From assembly GCA_964428015.1 (NCBI GenBank), contig CAYRWR010000007.1:62001-126000 (forward strand): DNA of 64,000 nucleotides, given 5' to 3'. Source of the DNA: CAYRWR01 sp964428015 (GTDB lineage Bacteria; Spirochaetota; Brevinematia; Brevinematales; CAYRWR01). The position numbers and the translations under genes are program-made. The notes under the pieces are model-generated. The model was not told the origin of the DNA and searched no databases. It saw only the letters and a list, made by a program, of their open reading frames with translations. This document shows, piece after piece, positions 42,074 to 50,991 of the stretch; position 1 is the first letter of the stretch; each line of letters begins with the position of its first letter.

Positions 42074-44014
42074 CTAGGATTCGTGTTTATAGATATCCAG
42101 GGTTTGGAATTCCTTGCCGTCAGCCCGGAAGAATTTGATGAAGAATTCATAATACTCCAGTCTCAAAGCCTGTATACCTACCACCATCCCTTCAAAACCT
42201 ATCACAAACAGATTGCCCACCACCAGGGCGAACCCTTTCATAAAAGGTGATTTAGCCATGTCAGCCAGGATAAACACCACACTCATGAGAGCTCCGTGGT
42301 TCAGGGCAAAGGCCCCCACCCTCACAAACGAAATGGTGTTGGATAAAAAGGATAACACCGACTCCAGTATTTCAAAGAATCCCATCCCCAATCCGGGGCG
42401 CTCCCCATGCTTAAAAATCCAGTATTCCAGACGTTTTTCCATACCCACTATCAGTATAGCTGTAATGGGCAGGCCTATAAGCCATTGAGGATAGTTTATC
42501 TGCCCCATGGACATCAGAGCCAGAGCCAGGACACTCCAGTAAAATACCAGGCCGGCTATTCCTGTGCCGCCAAAAAACATCTTTCCAAAATCTTTGAGAC
42601 GAAAGGTGTTAACAATATTCAGGAGTATTCCGCCTGATATCATGAGTACTCCGAAACCCACCGCACCCAATAGGATGGTATTGATGTTTTCCAGAGGGTT
42701 AAAGAATGTCCGGGTGAAAATATCTTTCATGATATGTTCATTACCGAATACAGAGCCGTAAATTGCCCCGAATACCACCGAAGATACCCCTACCCAGAAC
42801 ATGATAGCTGCCAGAGCTTTTATTTTACTAAAACGCTTGAACAGCAGCAGCAAGCCGCCCAGGGCTGCCAGGATAAGTCCATGACCGATATCCCCGAACA
42901 TAGCCCCAAACATCACGACATAAGAGATCGCCGCCACCGGAGTAGGATCAAGCTCCTGATAATTGGGGGTGCCGAACATAGTGACCAGGCTTTCAAAGGG
43001 GCGCAGGATACCGGGGTTTTTTAATCTGGTGGGCGGAGTCACATCATCCCGCATCATCACCATAGCCGCGTCCTCATCCAGGAACACACATTTCTGATCA
43101 CAGATCGCTTCGATTTTTTTTATGAGCTGAGGCTCCTGTTCCTGTGTGACCCATCCGGAAAAAAGAAAAGCAGAACGGGTACTGGCCATTTCTGACTGCA
43201 GGCGGGCCCGCGATATATGATAATCAATACTTAAGCGTACCTGATTCAGTTTTTCCAGATATTTGGAAAACAGTTTCCTGAATTTATTTTCCAGCCACAA
43301 TTCCTCATCATGAGTCATAGACAGCTCAAAACCATAGCGTACAATATTGGCTTTAATATCCCCTTTCATATCCAGGGGCATACCGTAATCTTTATAGTAT
43401 AAAGAATGTAGAATCTTTTCTACTTTTTCTTTATTATTCATAGGAGCTGTAAAGAATACCATACTGTTGTTGCCGATGGTACCGGCGTTCATAACCACAG
43501 AAGGTATGCCTGAGAATGAATTCATAAAGGCCTGGTAATTGATGGTAGGGACGGAGCCATATCCCATGTAGAAGTGTTTTACATTCCTGGCTTCTGCCAC
43601 ATCCAGGTCCAGCCTGGAAAAGAAACTGATGCTTTCCAGTTTGATCTGCAGGTCGTGTTGTCTGGTCTTGAGGTCTTCCATATCACGATTCCAGGCGTTC
43701 ATCTCAGACTCAAATTCACTTAATGTGTCCTGAATGGTTCTTTCACTTAAGGGTGTTTCCAGAATGGTTCCGTTTTTCTGCTCTTTACCCTGATATAAAA
43801 AAGTCATACCGGCCTGTATACGTCTTTTATATTCCAGAAAACGGTTGAATAGTTCATCTGAATGGTTTTTTTGCAGAGAATAGCCGTTCAGTCTGGCCTG
43901 TGACAACTCCAGGACTTCAAAGTCACCGAATTCCAGTATTTCACGGGTGACATCATCGACATATTTCTTGAGGATCACTACATCCAGTTTGCGCATCTTA
44001 TGTGGAAAAAACAT
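42074..44014 (-). CDS. atpI: V-type ATPase subunit I (a)
   Basis: Membrane stator subunit that carries ions past the rotating K ring. 646 residues: a soluble N-terminal half of about 330 residues with coiled coils, then seven or eight helices from about residue 355 (YVVMFGAMFGDIGHGLILAALGGLLLLF). The conserved FGDIGHG segment, FVRVGAFALNHGAL with the essential Arg, and VGNLFVIGFEGMVVGIQALRLEYYEFFIKFF are all present. It is the last gene of the operon, and its stop is 63 bp before the next gene's start. Length is normal. Confidence 0.94.
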   Translation of the reverse strand: MFFPHKMRKLDVVILKKYVDDVTREILEFGDFEVLELSQARLNGYSLQKNHSDELFNRFLEYKRRIQAGMTFLYQGKEQKNGTILETPLSERTIQDTLSEFESEMNAWNRDMEDLKTRQHDLQIKLESISFFSRLDLDVAEARNVKHFYMGYGSVPTINYQAFMNSFSGIPSVVMNAGTIGNNSMVFFTAPMNNKEKVEKILHSLYYKDYGMPLDMKGDIKANIVRYGFELSMTHDEELWLENKFRKLFSKYLEKLNQVRLSIDYHISRARLQSEMASTRSAFLFSGWVTQEQEPQLIKKIEAICDQKCVFLDEDAAMVMMRDDVTPPTRLKNPGILRPFESLVTMFGTPNYQELDPTPVAAISYVVMFGAMFGDIGHGLILAALGGLLLLFKRFSKIKALAAIMFWVGVSSVVFGAIYGSVFGNEHIMKDIFTRTFFNPLENINTILLGAVGFGVLMISGGILLNIVNTFRLKDFGKMFFGGTGIAGLVFYWSVLALALMSMGQINYPQWLIGLPITAILIVGMEKRLEYWIFKHGERPGLGMGFFEILESVLSFLSNTISFVRVGAFALNHGALMSVVFILADMAKSPFMKGFALVVGNLFVIGFEGMVVGIQALRLEYYEFFIKFFRADGKEFQTLDIYKHES

Positions 44015-44037
44015 TTCTGCCCCTTGTCATTTATCCC

Positions 44038-45039
44038 TTAGACCAGCATTTCTCCCAGGGTATTGGCATTGATACCGGCTCGTTTGCCTTCCAGCAGCAT
44101 AATCAGCCATCGCACATTCTGACTCTTTAACAGAACAAATGCCAGCATGATCCCAAAAGAAAAGGGACTGCCACGCATATAGCGGCGCGCCCTGCTCTGG
44201 ATGGCAGCATTCAGCCCCTTCTGCAAATCCTGTAGGGTCGCCGGCTTTTCTTTCAAAATTTTCCATTGAACCAGAAGTTCTGTAAACTGTTCCGGATTTT
44301 CAGCATCCAATAGACGCAGATACCGGTTTTGAGAAATGATTTTAGTGATATTAGGAATATAGGACAAACATTCCTCCAGGCTGTATGCGTAGGTAAAGCG
44401 GAGTCTATACAGCCACATCAGACGGTTCATCTCCAGTGAAAAAAACATCAGCTCCTGCACCGCTTTTAGGCTGGCTTTATCCATACCTTTGATCACTTTT
44501 TTTAAGCGGTACACAAAAAAATTATCCAGCATCATTTCCCAGAAAAAGGTATTGACTTCTTCCTTTACCCGGGGAAATGTTTCTCTGGCTAATTCATAAT
44601 ATTCACTGGGTCGCAGGAATTCCATAAAATCATCCAGGCTGGTAAAATTCCTGACTGTCTCCAGGGTCATCTCCACTCTGCTGTTGCGTCCCGTCTGATA
44701 TAAAAAATTAACGGGACGGTTGGACAAAAGGCTGCGGACTATTAATTTAAGATTCTCTATTTCGTAGGAACGTAGCCATTCGTACAGAAAATCCCGGGAT
44801 GTGCCGCTGACAAACCTTTTACCGGAAAGGACATATTCCACTAACACCTGTTTGAGCTGACTTTCGACATCCAGGGCTTCATCACTTTCTATGTGTGTCT
44901 TGCTTTCGTTTTGTCTGATAAAATCCAAAATATCATTATAACCCGCGTTAAGGAGCTCTTCCTTCTTTTCCTCTTTCATTAAAAATGACATCCAAAAGTG
45001 CACTTTAGCGTTGATTGCGGAATATCCCAGTGCCGTCAT
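44038..45039 (-). CDS. atpC: V-type ATPase subunit C (d)
   Basis: 333 residues of the V0 subunit C/AC39 family, which sits on the membrane ring and couples it to the central stalk. The start (YSAINAKVHFWMSFLM) and the internal EIENLKLIVRSLL match the family pattern of a helical protein with repeated E-x-x-NL segments. It overlaps the upstream stalk gene by four bases. The order C-I at the operon end is an uncommon layout. Recognition rests on pattern and position. Confidence 0.8.
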   Translation of the reverse strand: MTALGYSAINAKVHFWMSFLMKEEKKEELLNAGYNDILDFIRQNESKTHIESDEALDVESQLKQVLVEYVLSGKRFVSGTSRDFLYEWLRSYEIENLKLIVRSLLSNRPVNFLYQTGRNSRVEMTLETVRNFTSLDDFMEFLRPSEYYELARETFPRVKEEVNTFFWEMMLDNFFVYRLKKVIKGMDKASLKAVQELMFFSLEMNRLMWLYRLRFTYAYSLEECLSYIPNITKIISQNRYLRLLDAENPEQFTELLVQWKILKEKPATLQDLQKGLNAAIQSRARRYMRGSPFSFGIMLAFVLLKSQNVRWLIMLLEGKRAGINANTLGEMLV

Positions 45040-45362
45040 CCCTTCTCTCTACTCTTCTTAATAAAATCCTGTACAATATAAGTGGTCATTTCTTCCTGAT
45101 GCAGTTTGATATACTTATGTATCTTTTCCATGTCAGTGTTGAGTTTCTGCTGCAATTCTTTTTCATATTTTGCGGCTTCCTGTTTAATATTTTCAAACAG
45201 GGTATTTTTCTCTTCCTGAAATTGCTGCTCGTATTGCTCATCCAGTTGTTCCAGTTTATTTGCGGCATTTGCAATAATTTTTTCCGCCTCTTTTTGGGCA
45301 TCCATCTGATCACGCTGCAGTCTCTGTTCAGTCTGGATAATAGAGTCCAGAATATTCTTCAT
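45036..45362 (-). CDS. V-type ATPase peripheral-stalk subunit G/H
   Basis: 108 residues, almost entirely coiled coil (QTEQRLQRDQMDAQKEAEKI, then QLDEQYEQQFQEEKNTLF and EKELQQKLNTDMEKIHKYI). This is the form of the small stalk subunit that pairs with subunit E to make the stator. Sequence conservation in this family is weak, so the call rests on length, coiled-coil character and position between the usp and C genes. It overlaps both neighbours by four bases. Confidence 0.72.
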   Translation of the reverse strand: MKNILDSIIQTEQRLQRDQMDAQKEAEKIIANAANKLEQLDEQYEQQFQEEKNTLFENIKQEAAKYEKELQQKLNTDMEKIHKYIKLHQEEMTTYIVQDFIKKSREKG

Positions 45363-45811
45363 CTTTCTTCTCCGGCAATCAGAAAATCAAACCCGGTCTT
45401 TACCAGCAGCTTTTTTTCAATAGCCCCGTATTTATCTTTTATCACATCGCCTTCAGCTTTGGGCGCTACACAGACCAGATCATGGGGTTGGCAATCTTTT
45501 CTGATGTATTCATATATCTCTCCAAAGGGATCTCCCTCCAGTAATACTTTGCTGACCAGTACTCCATGCTGTTCCCCTACTTTCAGAGCATAGTCCAGGT
45601 ATTTTTCAGCGTCTTTTTTCATGCTGTCGGCAAACATGGATGATTCTTCTTCAATGAAAATTTTAAATCTCTGGAGCTTGGCAATGGATTCCTGATCCAG
45701 TACGTTTATAGCCACTACTTCCAGGCCAAAGGCATGCGCGAATTCTACGGCGCGCTTAATAGCTCTTTTGGTCTCAGCAGGACTGGTGATAGGTACATAG
45801 ATTTTATTCAT
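45359..45811 (-). CDS. Universal stress protein (UspA family) inside the V-ATPase operon
   Basis: 150 residues with the UspA alpha/beta fold: KIYVPITSPAETKRAIKRAVEFA, VVAINVLD, a middle helix, GDPFGEIYEYI and DLVCVAPKAEGD. The C-terminal ATP-binding pattern (G-2x-G-9x-S/T) is only partly present, so ATP binding is uncertain. It overlaps the D subunit gene by four bases and the stalk gene by four, so it is translated with the ATPase. It may monitor or modulate the enzyme. Its placement is unusual. Confidence 0.82.
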   Translation of the reverse strand: MNKIYVPITSPAETKRAIKRAVEFAHAFGLEVVAINVLDQESIAKLQRFKIFIEEESSMFADSMKKDAEKYLDYALKVGEQHGVLVSKVLLEGDPFGEIYEYIRKDCQPHDLVCVAPKAEGDVIKDKYGAIEKKLLVKTGFDFLIAGEER

Positions 45812-46455
45812 TTTTCCCCCTTGCTGGCTGTCTCCAGCTGGGCATTTTTGACCCTTTTCATCTGAAAAAAGGTCTCCCTCTCTCTCTCCTCCAAAGTATC
45901 CTGTATAAATTTTACTATTTCTTTGAATTCAGGAATAAAGACATTTTCCAAGGCATTTACCCGGCGCTGAGTCTTCTTGATCTCAAAGGACAATCTCCAG
46001 GCTGAGACCTCGGTCTGCGCCACCAATACCAGAGTATCCATAAGCACAGACACATTTTCCAGCAGCCCGTCATAAGTAAAAGTCGTGGCAGAAAGACTGA
46101 CCTGGGGGCCTTTGGTATGAAAATCCTCACTGTAACTGATAGCCGGTATGGTCACACCCATGATGCTTTTTTCCCTGACCACAATCCGGCGACGCGCGGG
46201 AATGCCCTGCAGCAGCCTGTCCAGGTCAAATTCACCGATCTCTATTTCCAGTATCCTGAGCATACTATAGGATTCGGTTAAAAGTTTATTTAATTTTTCA
46301 CGGTGTTCCCGTATTTTGGAAATGATATCCATGAGATGCATGACCAGGACTTCACGTTTCTGCTCCAGCAGGTTATGCCCGTTTTCAGAAAAAGACAGCT
46401 GGTCCTTGAATTCCAGGAGGTTGGTCTTGGTTGGCGCGATCTCAGACAGATTCAT
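45808..46455 (-). CDS. atpD: V-type ATPase subunit D
   Basis: Central rotor shaft. 215 residues, long N- and C-terminal helices flanking a small beta part. Family blocks: LSEIAPTKTNLLEFKDQLSF (NLSxIxPTKxxLLxLK-type opening), LEQKREVLVMHLMDII, and the C-terminal TQRRVNALENVFIPEF with a closing LEERERETFFQMKRVK. The ATG begins right after the B subunit stop (TAGATG) and the gene overlaps the usp gene by four bases. Length and motifs are normal. Confidence 0.93.
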   Translation of the reverse strand: MNLSEIAPTKTNLLEFKDQLSFSENGHNLLEQKREVLVMHLMDIISKIREHREKLNKLLTESYSMLRILEIEIGEFDLDRLLQGIPARRRIVVREKSIMGVTIPAISYSEDFHTKGPQVSLSATTFTYDGLLENVSVLMDTLVLVAQTEVSAWRLSFEIKKTQRRVNALENVFIPEFKEIVKFIQDTLEERERETFFQMKRVKNAQLETASKGEK

Positions 46456-47856
46456 CTACTCTTCCTCCTCCGCTCCTACGTAATGCTTTTTAATCTCTTC
46501 TTCCTTCAATCCGGACAGCTCCGACTTGGGCAGAATGGACAGGATCTCCCAGGCCAGATCCAGACTGGCTTCCAGGCTTCGGTCATCATGAAAGTCCTGG
46601 CTCACAAAGCGGGTCTCAAACTCATTTCCGAATTTAAGGTAGAGTTTATCCACCTGGCCCAGCTCCTCTTCCCCCACGATGGAAGCAATAGAGCGAACTT
46701 CCTTGACCTTGGAATAGCTGGCGTAGAGCTGCATGAAAAGATGGGGGTGGTCATCCCGGGTGTAGCCCTTGCCGATAGAGTCTTTCATCAGACGGGACAG
46801 GCTGGGCAGGATATCGATGGCAGGGTACAGACCCCGTCCCAGCAGTTCACGGGACAGCACGATCTGTCCCTCGGTAATATAGCCGGTAAGGTCAGGTACC
46901 GGGTGGGTAATGTCATCATTAGGCATGGTCAGGATGGGCACCTGGGTAATGGACCCGGGACGCCCCTTGACCCGCCCTGCCCGTTCATAGAGTGTAGACA
47001 GGTCGCTATACATATATCCGGGGAAGCCCTTACGCGCGGGTACTTCACCCCGGGCGGTGGCGACCTCCCGCAAGGCCTCACAATAGGATGTCATATCGGT
47101 CAGGATCACCAGTACGTGCAGCCCTTTGTCAAAGGCCAGATATTCCGCCGTAGTCAGTGCCACACGGGGGGTGATGATACGCTCAATACTGGGGTCATCC
47201 GCCAGATTGAGAAACATCACCACATTCTTAAGAGCGCCGGTCTCTTCAAAATTTTGTATAAAAAAATGAGCATCGTCATGCTTTATACCCATGGCAGCAA
47301 ATACCACCGCAAAGTTGCTTTCTTTTTCTCCTGGCAGCTTGGCCTGAGCAGCGATCTGGGCGGCCAGACGGTTGTGAGGCAGACCCGCGGCGCTGAAGAT
47401 AGGCAGCTTTTGTCCCCGCACCAGGGTATTCATGATATCGATGGCAGATACGCCGGTCTCAATATATTCCCGGGGGTATTCCCTGACCATGGGGTTGAGC
47501 GGCTCGCCGTTGATGTTGCGGTATTCCTCTACCACCAGGTCGGACAGCCCATCCAGGGGTTTGCCCGTACCGGAAAAGACCCGGCCCAGCATATGAGAGG
47601 ACAGCCCTATCTCAAAAGGCTTACCGGTAAAGCGCAGGCTGGTCTTCTCGGGATTGATACCGGCGGTACCTTCAAACACCTGCAGTACCACCTGCTCACC
47701 CCGGACTTCCAGTACTTTAGCCATACGCTGGGTGCCGTCCTGGAGCTTGAGCTCCACCAGTTCATCGTAGCCCACGTCCTTGACGCCGTCCACTATGGCC
47801 AGAGGGCCGTTGATGCCGGAGATACCCAGCAGTTGTTTTTCATAACGCTGTGTCAT
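46456..47856 (-). CDS. atpB: V-type ATPase subunit B
   Basis: Regulatory nucleotide-binding subunit that alternates with A in the catalytic head. 466 residues. The barrel domain starts at the N-terminus (YDELVELKLQDGTQRMAKVLEV). There is no Walker A; instead GQKLPIFSAAGLPHNRLAAQIA is found at that place, as expected for B. FVILTDMTSYCEALREVA-like and KGFPGYMYSDLSTLYERAG segments confirm it. It follows the HI0074-like gene by 13 bases. Confidence 0.96.
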   Translation of the reverse strand: MTQRYEKQLLGISGINGPLAIVDGVKDVGYDELVELKLQDGTQRMAKVLEVRGEQVVLQVFEGTAGINPEKTSLRFTGKPFEIGLSSHMLGRVFSGTGKPLDGLSDLVVEEYRNINGEPLNPMVREYPREYIETGVSAIDIMNTLVRGQKLPIFSAAGLPHNRLAAQIAAQAKLPGEKESNFAVVFAAMGIKHDDAHFFIQNFEETGALKNVVMFLNLADDPSIERIITPRVALTTAEYLAFDKGLHVLVILTDMTSYCEALREVATARGEVPARKGFPGYMYSDLSTLYERAGRVKGRPGSITQVPILTMPNDDITHPVPDLTGYITEGQIVLSRELLGRGLYPAIDILPSLSRLMKDSIGKGYTRDDHPHLFMQLYASYSKVKEVRSIASIVGEEELGQVDKLYLKFGNEFETRFVSQDFHDDRSLEASLDLAWEILSILPKSELSGLKEEEIKKHYVGAEEEE

Positions 47857-47869
47857 AAATTACTTCCCA

Positions 47870-48253
47870 TTAGGAATCCAGTCCTTCGTATATAACATCC
47901 AGGTCTTCTAAGTAGTGGTCACGAATATTCTCATAAATCAGTTTGGCCTGGGGCGGCTTGAGCTTGGTCTGCATCAGTTCATAATCCCCCAGTATGCGCC
48001 GGTATATCTCGGATTTGGGCAGCAATTTGTGCTGCAGAGCCTCGATCACGCACTCCCGGGCGCTGCGGGTGGGCACACCCTGCCGGGCCAGCTCACTGCG
48101 CAGGATGGACACGATGATATCAAAGCTGATCTCAAACTGCTTGCGCACCCATTCTTCACCTTTGGGATCTTTGACGTCCTCTACCAGCTCACCCAGACGG
48201 TACAGTGCCGTCTTGAGCTCCCGCATCCCTACCTTTTTATCAATAATGGACAT
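47870..48253 (-). CDS. HI0074/HEPN-like protein inside the V-ATPase operon
   Basis: 127 residues, all helical. The plan resembles HI0074-type nucleotidyltransferase substrate-binding proteins (HEPN superfamily): an opening RELKTALYRLGELVED, then VRKQFEISFDIIVSILRSELA (compare xFExxFELAWKxLKxxL), CVIEALQHKLLP, and a closing IYENIRDHYLEDLDVIYEGL. The usual RNxxxH-type core reads DYELMQTK here, so RNase-like residues are missing. GGAAGG precedes the ATG. No nucleotidyltransferase partner is adjacent. It sits between atpA and atpB with gaps of 38 and 13 bases, so it is co-transcribed. Function unknown. Confidence 0.55.
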   Translation of the reverse strand: MSIIDKKVGMRELKTALYRLGELVEDVKDPKGEEWVRKQFEISFDIIVSILRSELARQGVPTRSARECVIEALQHKLLPKSEIYRRILGDYELMQTKLKPPQAKLIYENIRDHYLEDLDVIYEGLDS

Positions 48254-48291
48254 AGGCTACCTTCCCATCCATTTTTAATGTACTCATTCTC

Positions 48292-50067
48292 CTACTCCGC
48301 ATATACCTCACCCACGCTCTTGAATTCGTCCAGCATGAATTTTTCTATCTTGTCCAGTTCTTCCAGTTTGTCGTTGGGGACGGTCATCTTGGCCCGTATA
48401 ATACGGGCGATGGACTCCATCTCCTTGATCTCGAAGATGGGCGCCCCCATGCGGATGACTTCGGCGGCCTTTTCGTGGAATTTCAGCATCAGCTTGAGCA
48501 TCCGGATCTGCTTATCAGGCGAAGTGTACATGTCGATATCATCGTAGGCGCTCTGCTGCAGAAAACCCTGTTTGATAATGTGGGCAATCTCCAGAGTGAG
48601 GCGCTCGCTGTCGGGCAGGGCATCAGGGCCTACCAGCTTGACGATCTTCTGGAGCTTGTCTTCCTTTTGCAGGATGGCAAAGGTCCGGTTGCGTATGTCA
48701 CTGTACTCCTTGGTGACATTCTGAATCCACCAATCCTGGCACTCATCAGCGTATTCGCTGTAGGAACGCATCCAGTTGATGGAGGGATAGTGCCGGGCGC
48801 TGGCCAGGGTCTTGTCCAGCTCCCAGAAACAGCGCACGAAACGCTTGGTATTCTGGGTGACCGGCTCGGAAAAGTCCCCTCCCGGAGGAGATACGGCGGC
48901 GATCACGGTAATGGAGCCCTTGCCGCCATTCTGCGTCTCCACATAGCCCGCACGTTCGTAAAAGGCGGCCAGGCGGCTGCCCAGGTAGGCCGGGAAGCCC
49001 TCTTCAGCAGGCATTTCCTCCATACGGCCGGAGAGCTCACGCAGGGCCTCCGCCCAACGGCTGGAAGAGTCAGCCATAAGGGCCACATCGTAGCCCATGT
49101 CACGGTAGTATTCCGCCAGAGTGATTCCGGTATAGATAGAGGCTTCACGAGCCGTGACCGGCATGTTGGAGGTATTGGCGATAAGTACGGTGCGTTCTAT
49201 CAGGGACTTGCCGCTGCGGGGGTCGATCAGTTTGGGGAATTCTTCCAGCACTTCGGTGATCTCATTGCCCCGTTCGCCGCAGCCTATGTAGACGATAACC
49301 TGGGCGTCGGCCCATTTAGCCAGCTGGTGCTGGGTAATGGTCTTGCCGGTGCCGAAGCCTCCCGGTATGGCAGCAGTCCCCCCCTTAGCCATGGGAAAGA
49401 AGGTATCCACAATACGCTGCCCGGTGAGCAGGGGTATAGTGGGGTTAAAACGCTCTTTGTAGGGACGGGGAAATTTTACGGGCCAGCGGTGGTAGAGACG
49501 GATCTCTTCATCCTTATGCCAGGGAGTATGTACTACAGCGATTACTTCATCCAGGGTATAACTGCCCGGTTTAGCGATGCTCACCACTTTACCGGAGATA
49601 CGGGGGGAGAGCATGATACGGTGTTTGATCAGTGAAGTCTCGGGGACTTCTCCTATAATGGCTCCGGCAGGCAATTCATCTCCGGTCTTGACAGTGGGGG
49701 TAAAGTCCCACTTTTTATCCCTGTCCAGGGAGGGAATATTAATACCCCGGCCGATATAGATACCGGTGGTCTGGGCGATCTGCTCCAGGGGACGCTGGAT
49801 ACCGTCTACCACATTGCCGATGATGCCGGGTCCCAGCTCCAGTCCCAGGGGAAGCCCTGTACCATAGATGGCCTCTCCGGGTCTAACCGATGAGGTATCT
49901 TCATAGACCTGGATGGTGGCAATATCTTCTTTTATGCCCAGCACTTCTCCTACCAGGTGCAGATCTGAGACCTGGACCAGCTCCATCATCTGCAGCATAT
50001 CGCTGAGCTTAGCTTCTATAAGGGGGCCATTGACCCGGGTGATTTTTCCAATGACTTTATTATCCAT
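48292..50067 (-). CDS. atpA: V-type ATPase catalytic subunit A
   Basis: Catalytic ATP-binding subunit, 591 residues. Order seen: N-terminal beta barrel (RVNGPLIEAKL), the A-specific non-homologous insert (about 110-200, ending LYHRWPVKFPRPYKER), the P-loop GGFGTGKT at 236-243, and GCGERGNEITEVLEEFP with the catalytic Glu. DVALMADSSSRWAEALRE and EMPAEEGFPAYLGSRLA further on complete the A signature. It begins four bases after the E subunit stop. Length and motifs are normal. Confidence 0.97.
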   Translation of the reverse strand: MDNKVIGKITRVNGPLIEAKLSDMLQMMELVQVSDLHLVGEVLGIKEDIATIQVYEDTSSVRPGEAIYGTGLPLGLELGPGIIGNVVDGIQRPLEQIAQTTGIYIGRGINIPSLDRDKKWDFTPTVKTGDELPAGAIIGEVPETSLIKHRIMLSPRISGKVVSIAKPGSYTLDEVIAVVHTPWHKDEEIRLYHRWPVKFPRPYKERFNPTIPLLTGQRIVDTFFPMAKGGTAAIPGGFGTGKTITQHQLAKWADAQVIVYIGCGERGNEITEVLEEFPKLIDPRSGKSLIERTVLIANTSNMPVTAREASIYTGITLAEYYRDMGYDVALMADSSSRWAEALRELSGRMEEMPAEEGFPAYLGSRLAAFYERAGYVETQNGGKGSITVIAAVSPPGGDFSEPVTQNTKRFVRCFWELDKTLASARHYPSINWMRSYSEYADECQDWWIQNVTKEYSDIRNRTFAILQKEDKLQKIVKLVGPDALPDSERLTLEIAHIIKQGFLQQSAYDDIDMYTSPDKQIRMLKLMLKFHEKAAEVIRMGAPIFEIKEMESIARIIRAKMTVPNDKLEELDKIEKFMLDEFKSVGEVYAE

Positions 50068-50070
50068 ACT

Positions 50071-50661
50071 TTATCCTTGGGCCTTTTGGAGCCGGGTATC
50101 TATATACTGGACAAACCCTACTCTCATGTGTCCGAACATGACCTCCAGGGAATGGTCAATCAGCTCCCGGCCATAGACACAAATTACACCACCCTGGATA
50201 TGAACTGTCTCCCCCAGGCTTATCTCGGTCTTTACTTTTTTCTTAATCGCGGAAAACAGTTTGATATCATGTTCATTGAGATTGATCTGGAGTTTTTTGG
50301 TTTTTAGGGTTTTTGCGTCATGGTCTATAATTTCCGCCAGATATTCTATGTATTTTTGAGTATCTGATTGAAACTCCTCCAGGATCTTTTGAAATGCCTC
50401 TGCCAGAATACTATCCACCAAATCATGCATGGATTTGAAGCGGTCGCGTTGTTCTTCCAGTTCCGCTTTGGCTATTAGTTTCTTACGCAGACGGGCAGCT
50501 TCTTCTTCCAGGGCTTCACGGCGGCGGGTATAGAGTGTCTCCAGCTCTTCCTGGCGTTTCATAAGCTGTTGTGTAGATTTGACTTTGGCATCATTCAGAA
50601 TTGCCGCGGATTCCTCGGCACCGTCCTGGTTGATTTCTTCCAGTATCTCTTTTAGTCCCAT
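50071..50661 (-). CDS. atpE: V-type ATPase subunit E
   Basis: Peripheral-stalk subunit, 196 residues. A long N-terminal coiled coil (about 1-90, RQEELETLYTRRREALEEEA) leads to a small alpha/beta C-terminal domain (VHIQGGVICVYGRELIDHSLEV), where VxGGxxx..G...xDxSxxxR-type spacing matches the family end. GAGGG precedes the ATG. It lies between the F and A genes, matching its usual place at the start of the head genes. Confidence 0.85.
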   Translation of the reverse strand: MGLKEILEEINQDGAEESAAILNDAKVKSTQQLMKRQEELETLYTRRREALEEEAARLRKKLIAKAELEEQRDRFKSMHDLVDSILAEAFQKILEEFQSDTQKYIEYLAEIIDHDAKTLKTKKLQINLNEHDIKLFSAIKKKVKTEISLGETVHIQGGVICVYGRELIDHSLEVMFGHMRVGFVQYIDTRLQKAQG

Positions 50662-50672
50662 CTCACCCTCTT

Positions 50673-50984
50673 TTATATTCTGATACCCACAGCCTCTCGT
50701 ATATAATCAGCCAGGCTTTTGCCTGTCTCGATATGGCCGTCTTTATCAGGAATCTCTACTACCAGCACCTGGCTGCGGGAAAAACGTATTTTACTGATGA
50801 TCTCCGCGGCCCAGACTGCGACTTTTTCCGTGACAATCAATAAGCCGTATTCCTTACTTTTGGCCAGATCTTTGATAGTTTTTTGAGCATCAGCTTCATC
50901 CTGGACTATGACACCACTGATGCCGCTGATTCTGAAGAGTGTGACCATTTCACGGTCACCTATAGCCATAATTTGTGTGCTCAA
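50673..50984 (-). CDS. atpF: V-type ATPase subunit F
   Basis: Small rotor subunit, 103 residues from a TTG at 50984; a shorter ATG start at 50969 is possible. The alpha/beta family pattern is visible: MAIGDREMVTLFRISGISG (typical IGDxxxxxGFRLAGI-like opening), a middle TIKDLAKSKEYGLLIVTEKV, and the end LVVEIPDKDGHIETGKSLADYIREAVG, which matches the conserved ExP-type end of F subunits. It follows the K gene by 7 bases. Confidence 0.85.
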   Translation of the reverse strand: MSTQIMAIGDREMVTLFRISGISGVIVQDEADAQKTIKDLAKSKEYGLLIVTEKVAVWAAEIISKIRFSRSQVLVVEIPDKDGHIETGKSLADYIREAVGIRI

Positions 50985-50991
50985 ACTGATC

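Noticed and set aside
46303..47895. 530-codon plus-strand frame opposite atpB
   Set aside because: Shadow of atpB and atpD; His/Gln/Gly-rich with no recognisable domain.
48475..49635. Long plus-strand frame opposite atpA
   Set aside because: It is the antisense shadow of a well-supported gene; its sequence is low in family-like features and it lacks a ribosome site.
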